Positions 59,189 to 64,000 of a stretch of DNA of 64,000 nucleotides are shown in pieces. A program made the translations under genes and the position numbers. The notes beneath the pieces were generated by a model. The model was not told the origin of the DNA. It worked only from the letters and a program-made list of their open reading frames with translations, and ran no database searches. Origin of the DNA: Sorghum bicolor (Eukaryota > Streptophyta > Magnoliopsida > Poales > Poaceae); contig NW_018396405.1 in assembly GCF_000003195.3 (NCBI RefSeq), positions 370,486 to 434,485 on the forward strand, written 5' to 3'. Each line of letters starts with the position of its first letter. Position 1 is the stretch's first letter.

Positions 59189-62100
59189 CTATTTGGGGTC
59201 GAGGTCGGCACTGATCGTCAGCACCTTGCCATCGGAGTTGTTGGGGTCGAGTGGGATCTTCTTCGTTGCTTTTGCCGGCTCGAAGCTGCCCGCGTGGCGC
59301 TTAGGCTCTGGAGCCTCTGCGGCCAGGGCCTCGAGCTTCGAGGTGAGCTCGGTGGAGTTCTCAACAGCTTCCCCGTATTCGATGCATTCGACGTCGCACT
59401 CATACGCGTGTTCGTAGGAGGAGCTGACGGTGATGACGCCCTTGGGCCCGGGCATCTTCAGCTTCAAGTAGGTGTAGTTGGGGATAGCCATAAACTTGGC
59501 GTAGCCCGGGCGCCCGATGATGGCGTGGTACGTGCCCCGGAATCCCACTACCTCAAAAGTGAGGGTCTCCTTTCTGAAATTGGCCGCCGTGCCAAAGCAG
59601 ACCGGCAGGTCGATTCGACCTACCGGCAACGCCTTCTTTCCAGGTACGACGCCGTGGAAACCGTCGGTGCTTGGTTGGAGCTGCGCCCTGTTGATGCCGA
59701 GGAGGTCGAGGGTCTCGAGGTAGATGATGTTCAGGCTACTGCCGCCGTCCATCAGCACCTTCGAGAGTCTGGTGTTGACGATGATGGGGTCGACGACGAG
59801 CGGGTAGACGCCAGGGGCGACTACCTTGTCGGGGTGGTCGTCTCGATCGAAGGTGATAGGAGTGCTTGACTAGCTGAGGTACTGGGGCACTGCCATCCTT
59901 GCCGCAAAGACCTTGCGGCGCTCCCTCTTGCGCTGCCTCACGGTTAGCTGCGTCGAGGGTCCACCGTAGATCATGTAGCAGTCGTGGACGGTTGGGAACC
60001 CTTCGTCGTCTTTGTCATTCCCCTTATTGCCGCTCCTCTCTTTCTTCGGATCGTCACGAGTGTCCTTCTTGAACCCCAGGCCGTCGAAGTGCTTCTTCAG
60101 CATACGGCAGTCTTCGAGCTTGTGGTTTGCCCCTCCCTTATGATAGGGGCATGGCTCTTTTAGCATTTTGTCAAAGATTGCCCCCTCTAGGGGCCCTCGA
60201 GGCCTTTTGCGCTCCACGGCGGTGACGAGATCGTTGTCGAGGTCCTCCCGCTGAAATGGCCGTGTTTTCTTCTTCTTTTTGTTCTTCTTGGGCCCTCGAC
60301 TGGGGCCCTCATCATCATCGGCTGACGGCTTGCCTTTCCTTCCTTCGCAGCTAAAGAAGGCGCCAACCGCTTCTTCCCCTGCAGCGTAGTTCGCCACTAC
60401 GTCCATCAGCTCGTCGACAGTTTGAGGGCGATTCCGGCCTAATTCCCGCACCAAGTCTCGACTGGTGGTGCCAGAGACAAAGGCCATGATGACGTCGTGG
60501 TCGGGGATGTGTGGCAGCTCAGTGCGCTACTTCGAGAAGCGTCGAGCATACTCCCGGAGAGTTTCTCCTGACTTCTGCTTGCATTTGCTGAGGTCCCACG
60601 AGTTGCCAGGCCGTATGTAGGTCCCTTTGAAGTTACCCTCGAACACCCTGACCAAATCGACCCAGTCGTGAATCTGGTTGGCCGGGAGCTCCTCGAGCCA
60701 TCTGCGGGCGGTGTCGGAGAGGAAGAGTGGTAACTGTCGGATGATGGCTCGATCGTCCCCTCGAGCGCCTCCCAGCTGGCAGGCTAGCCTGAAGTCTGCC
60801 AGCCACAGTTCTGGCTTGGTTTCGCCGTTGTATTTAGCAATGCTGGTCGGGGGTCGGAACGGGCTGGGCAGTGGCGTGCCGCGGATTGCCCTGCTGAACA
60901 CCCGAGGGCCCGGTGGTTCCGGGGCCATCCGGTCCTCGTCGCTGTCGTATCTCCCGCCACGGTGGGCGCTGTAGCCGCGCTCTTCTGCGTCCCCATACCG
61001 GCGGCGATGGTTCTCGTCGTGCGTCATGTCGTCGTTGGTTGTCGACGAGGAGGACGAGGGTTGTCTTTTTCCCTTGAGGGGGCGGCTGCTGATGGACCGA
61101 CACCTCCTTTTCGTTCTGGGCCGGCTCATCACGCTTTTCTGTGGCCGCTCCTCGACGTCGAGAGGCCGAGCTCTCGGCCTGCTGAACTGCCGCCACCTGG
61201 AGCAGAGTATGCACCTCGTCTCGAATACGTCGCGCTTGGGAGTTCGACTGATGAGGACATCAACACCAGCGATACATATCCTACATCCTCTCCGACACAA
61301 CCTATAGCTGGTCCTCTTACTCGTGCTCGTGCTCGTCAACTCAACCTTCAAGTAAGTTCAGTTTTAAACTCTTGTCAATCATATTTAGACAATGGAGACA
61401 CGTGCACTTTCGTGTTGCTCAGGAATAATGGACAAGATCAGCAAGGGAAGGTTCAACTGCATTCAGAATTTGAGGCAACACCAACTTCAAGGGCTGATTG
61501 CATATGGGAAGAGTGATAACTTAACAAAGGTGATTGGAGATCAGGTCCAAGCCTCCACAACATCCTCTATCAAGTTACCACGTCGCTTCTAAAGCAAGGA
61601 AACAAAGAGTCCAAACCCAACACGTTTTGGGAGTTGGATTCGGACTGGAAAATAACTCTAACTTGTATGGATCACCACGGCGTCATATGGACTCCAACTG
61701 GGACGTTCCTATACTTGTTGGAAAGCTCATGAAGTCTACTTTCCAATGGGTCCAACCACATATCTATGCAGCTTATGAGTCGGGCGCAGTCCTTGTTTTC
61801 GTGCCGACACCTTTTTCTGTTTTGGTGCTGCGTCACCCTATTTTGGACCAATGGCCCATGTATCAAGTTGAGTCCATTAGGGACGCGTCGTAGGGTTGGA
61901 GGATGACTCTAGCACCCCTTTGGTCGTCCTCCCCTCTATTTATTTACATCTAGAGCGGCCATGAACAACTGGGTTTTGATTAGATAAAGTTTAGCCTTCG
62001 CTACTTGCTTGTAAACGCGCGTGCTGATCCAGCCGCCCGTCTACTTGTTTTCGAAACCCCACTTCATTAGAGATTGAGTTTGAAACCTTCATTTACATCT

Positions 62101-63438
62101 AGTAATTTAGTACTTGTTCTACTTGTTCTTGCTGGTTCTTCGATTGCTTGCAGGACGAGTGCCCTAGTGGCCGGATGTTGCGCTCCACAAGATCGTGACA
62201 GCCATTGGAGGCGGTGTATCGGTTGCTAAGGCGCGGCCTTAGAAGGCTGTAGTCGGGCCATGAACGTCATCTCCATTCACTAATCGAGTTATCCAGCGCC
62301 TCTCATCGAAAGATCGGGCGAAAACCCTAGTGGGTTCACATCATCGACGGTTCGGGCATATTGCTCAGCAGCATTGTCGCTGCCACGACGTTCTGGCCCG
62401 CTCGAGGGAAACGGCTGACGGGCTGCTCAGGCTCTCTGTCTCCAACGATCTGCCGATGTACCTCTCGAGCCCGTCTGCGGACACTTCCGCTAGGTGGGTA
62501 AGGCAAGTCCTGCTCGAGGAACTGTTCAAGCAGAACAAGGCGCTCGCGATCCTCGTTGAGCTTTGCTTTGAGCTCGCGTAGCTGCACAATTTGCGTGGCT
62601 CTGTCTTCTTGTGGAGGGGGGTCGACTTGACCGTGATTCCCAGGCGTCCTGGGGTCTTCCCTTGCCGCAGGGGCTCGACCGCCAGCAATAGCGTCTTGTG
62701 TCTCATCGGTGGTTTCCACCGCCCCGTCGATATGGAAGCATTCCCTAGTAGGGTCGTAGCTGTCGGTCTCAGAGTCGGAGTCTGGCTCGGTGGCGTAGAA
62801 ACATCCACATCCCTCCTCCAGCAGCCGTTGACTGAGTGAGGTGATCGTGTACTGCCCAGGACCTAGGCGGCGGAGGCCTCGTACCTGAGAGAAATTCGGC
62901 AGCTCGGACATCCGTTGTTGTGCTCCCGTGTCACGTGGGAGGACCATTGGTCTCTCCACGTACGTTTGGGCGTTCGGACAAATCGCCCTGGCGAGCGATG
63001 CCACGGCGTTGTCCAAGCCAAACGGCAACGCTCTTCTTGGGGCGAACAGCCCGTGTGGAAGTAGCGTTGCGGCGGGCGAGAGCGCGCAGCGCGCGCCATC
63101 TCCCGTTGTCGTCGTGCGATCCTTGTGGCGTCGGGCCATCATACCCACGGTTTCGGCGCGCGGGGCTGTCGGATCATGTGTCACCTCCTGCCTGGCACGA
63201 GCTGTCGGTCGTGAAGAGGCAGAGGGGTGATGTGGCGCTGCCCACACCTCTTCTTGGGCGGGGAAGCATGGTGATGAGGACGTCTTGGAGCCCTCAATCG
63301 TGCTGCCGCAACGCGGGCTCCTCCCGGTCCTTTGACCGAGAGCAGGATCATGTCATAGTCGGAACCAGTAGACATGAACTCGAGGCTCCCGAACCAAATC
63401 ACCGTGGAGCGCGGAATTGGCGAGATGAGAGTGGCCAT
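59189..63438 (-). pseudogene. gag-pro: Tat2 gag-protease remnant, split by a nested solo LTR
   Basis: Start ATG 63438 (MATLISPIPRSTV), as in Tat1. A frameshift near 63200 is followed by an open part to the solo LTR (62343). After the LTR (from 61248) there is a further frameshift near 61010, then the Gag domain (LWLADFRLACQL, RRWLEELP). Stops at 60529-60527 (CAG in Tat1) and 59872-59870 (TGG in Tat1). The knuckle CPYHKGGANHKLEDC and the protease site LMDGGSS are kept. The frame ends at TAG 59191-59189, the same codon as in Tat1, after which the RT frame continues in phase. Confidence 0.88.
61249..62343 (+). mobile_element. Nested solo LTR, CRM-like, 1,095 bp (TSD TCGAC)
   Basis: Starts TGATGAGGACATCA and ends GTGGGTTCACATCA. 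TCGAC stands on both sides (61244-61248 and 62344-62348). Same length as the copy at 16108-17202 and a few percent different. It lies in Tat2 gag, opposite in direction to Tat2. Its first part encodes a polyprotein tail (GPLTRARARQLNLQVSS, then YLDNGDTCTFVLLRN), as expected for an element whose pol frame ends inside the 3' LTR. Confidence 0.78.
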
Positions 63439-63476
63439 GTGGAAAGGAATGGGAAATCGGTGAAAAACATACAGGA

Positions 63477-63495
63477 CCCCTACCTAGCGTGCCAA
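63477..63495 (-). other. Primer-binding site of Tat2
   Basis: In element sense TTGGCACGCTAGGTAGGGG, one base from the LTR. Two transitions from the Tat1 site (TTGGCGCGCCAGGTAGGGG), so it is probably decayed. Confidence 0.7.
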
Positions 63496-63496
63496 T

Positions 63497-64000
63497 TGTT
63501 GGTGTTTCCCCCCGGGGGGTCACACCAACGAGTGAATTTGTATGCGTGCTTCCCTTTCCAGATGGTGAAGCAAGAAAAGACACAAAGATTTATCCTGGTT
63601 CGGGCAAGAGAAGGCCCTACGTCCAGCGGGGGGAGGAGAGTTTGTATTATCTTGCACCTAAGTGCTTGTACAGGGGTGAATACAGGAGTGTATGAACTGG
63701 AATGGAGATGGAGTATGGAAACTCTACAACGCGTGAGTGTTGTGTTGTATCGCGTCTTGTGTATCCGCTCCCGGGCCTCTCCTTTTATAGTTCCAAAGGA
63801 GGCCTAGGGTACATGTATAGGCGTCAGAGTAGGGGTCGATAGAGGTATGGCACGCTGACCTACTCGAGGCCTCTGTACCGGCGTGGTCTCAAGCTATCTT
63901 GTCTTGGTAGCTTGATGATGATTACGTGTGCCCCTGTATCCCGCTCTGTGCGCCGTCCTGGGCTGGTTTACGTGTCGCACGCTTGTACGTCGCGGCAGCA
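63497..64000 (-). repeat. Tat2 5' LTR, incomplete at window end
   Basis: Aligns with 49052-49555. The inner terminus is TGTTGGTG in place of TGTCGGTG, one transition in the terminal inverted repeat. TATA box at 63783-63789 (reverse). The rest of the LTR and the TSD lie beyond the window. Confidence 0.88.

Larger units (their letters stand above)
49052..64000 (-). mobile_element. Tat2: Ty3/Gypsy Tat retrotransposon, reversed, 5' LTR truncated by window end
   Basis: Close relative of Tat1 with the same gene order, read right to left: 5' LTR (63497-64000, incomplete), primer site, gag-protease, pol, spacer, antisense gene on the + strand, polypurine tract, 3' LTR (49052-50115). It is inserted in the second RNase H gene of Tat3; the left flank is CCCAC and the right flank is outside the window. 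A 1,095-bp solo LTR is nested in gag. The overlapping parts of its two LTRs differ at roughly 20 sites in 504 bp by eye, similar to or above the Tat1 pair. Confidence 0.9.

Noticed and set aside
60962..61516. A 184-codon + strand frame
   Set aside because: It joins antisense of Tat2 gag to the polyprotein tail inside the CRM-like solo LTR. Only the LTR part has meaning.

Overview
The window is pericentromeric or centromeric DNA of a panicoid grass, most likely of the Sorghum/Saccharum/Miscanthus group. I see no single-copy host gene, tRNA or rRNA. Two things point to this source. About 22 kb is a tandem satellite with a 137-bp monomer whose sequence and alternating two-monomer organisation agree with what I recall of the sorghum/sugarcane centromeric repeat (CEN38/SCEN, clone pSau3A10). 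The interrupting elements are grass-type LTR retrotransposons, several with clean 5-bp target-site duplications (TSDs).

Layout. 1-550: end of a solo LTR. 551-7415: satellite array A, with two assembly gaps. 7421-9932: solo LTR (TSD GTGCT). 9938-11410: satellite array B. 11416-26657: a complete but decayed Ty3/Gypsy element, 'Tat1' (TSD CTACG), on the + strand, carrying a nested solo LTR at 16108-17202 (TSD ATATC). 26663-37452: satellite array C. 37458-39237: second solo LTR (TSD ACYGT). 39243-42282: satellite array D with a gap. 42288-49051: the 3' part of another Gypsy element, 'Tat3', on the - strand, cut by the insertion of 'Tat2' (49052 to beyond 64000, - strand), which itself carries a nested solo LTR at 61249-62343 (TSD TCGAC). 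The nesting depth therefore reaches satellite < Tat3 < Tat2 < solo LTR.

How the parts work. Tat1 and Tat2 have Gag-protease, then RT, RNase H, a second RNase H-like domain and integrase, which is the arrangement of the Tat lineage. In both, one TAG codon sits in frame between protease and RT. Between pol and the 3' LTR, all three Tat elements carry a second gene on the opposite strand, with its own TATA box about 125-140 bp upstream of its ATG. In Tat2 this antisense gene can be drawn as six exons that keep one phase for exactly 1,329 codons. It encodes a protein with the plant 'putative gypsy type transposon' region, low-complexity linkers and a long coiled coil. All copies are now broken. 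Comparing Tat1 with Tat2, almost every premature stop is a C-to-T or G-to-A change, as expected in methylated heterochromatin. The nested 1,095-bp solo LTRs look like the centromeric CRM/CRR family, supporting a centromeric location.

The satellite has structure above the dimer: an approximately 4.4-kb (about 32-monomer) higher-order unit in array C, 6- and 8-monomer spacings in array A, and a 159-bp monomer variant marking fixed places in the large unit.
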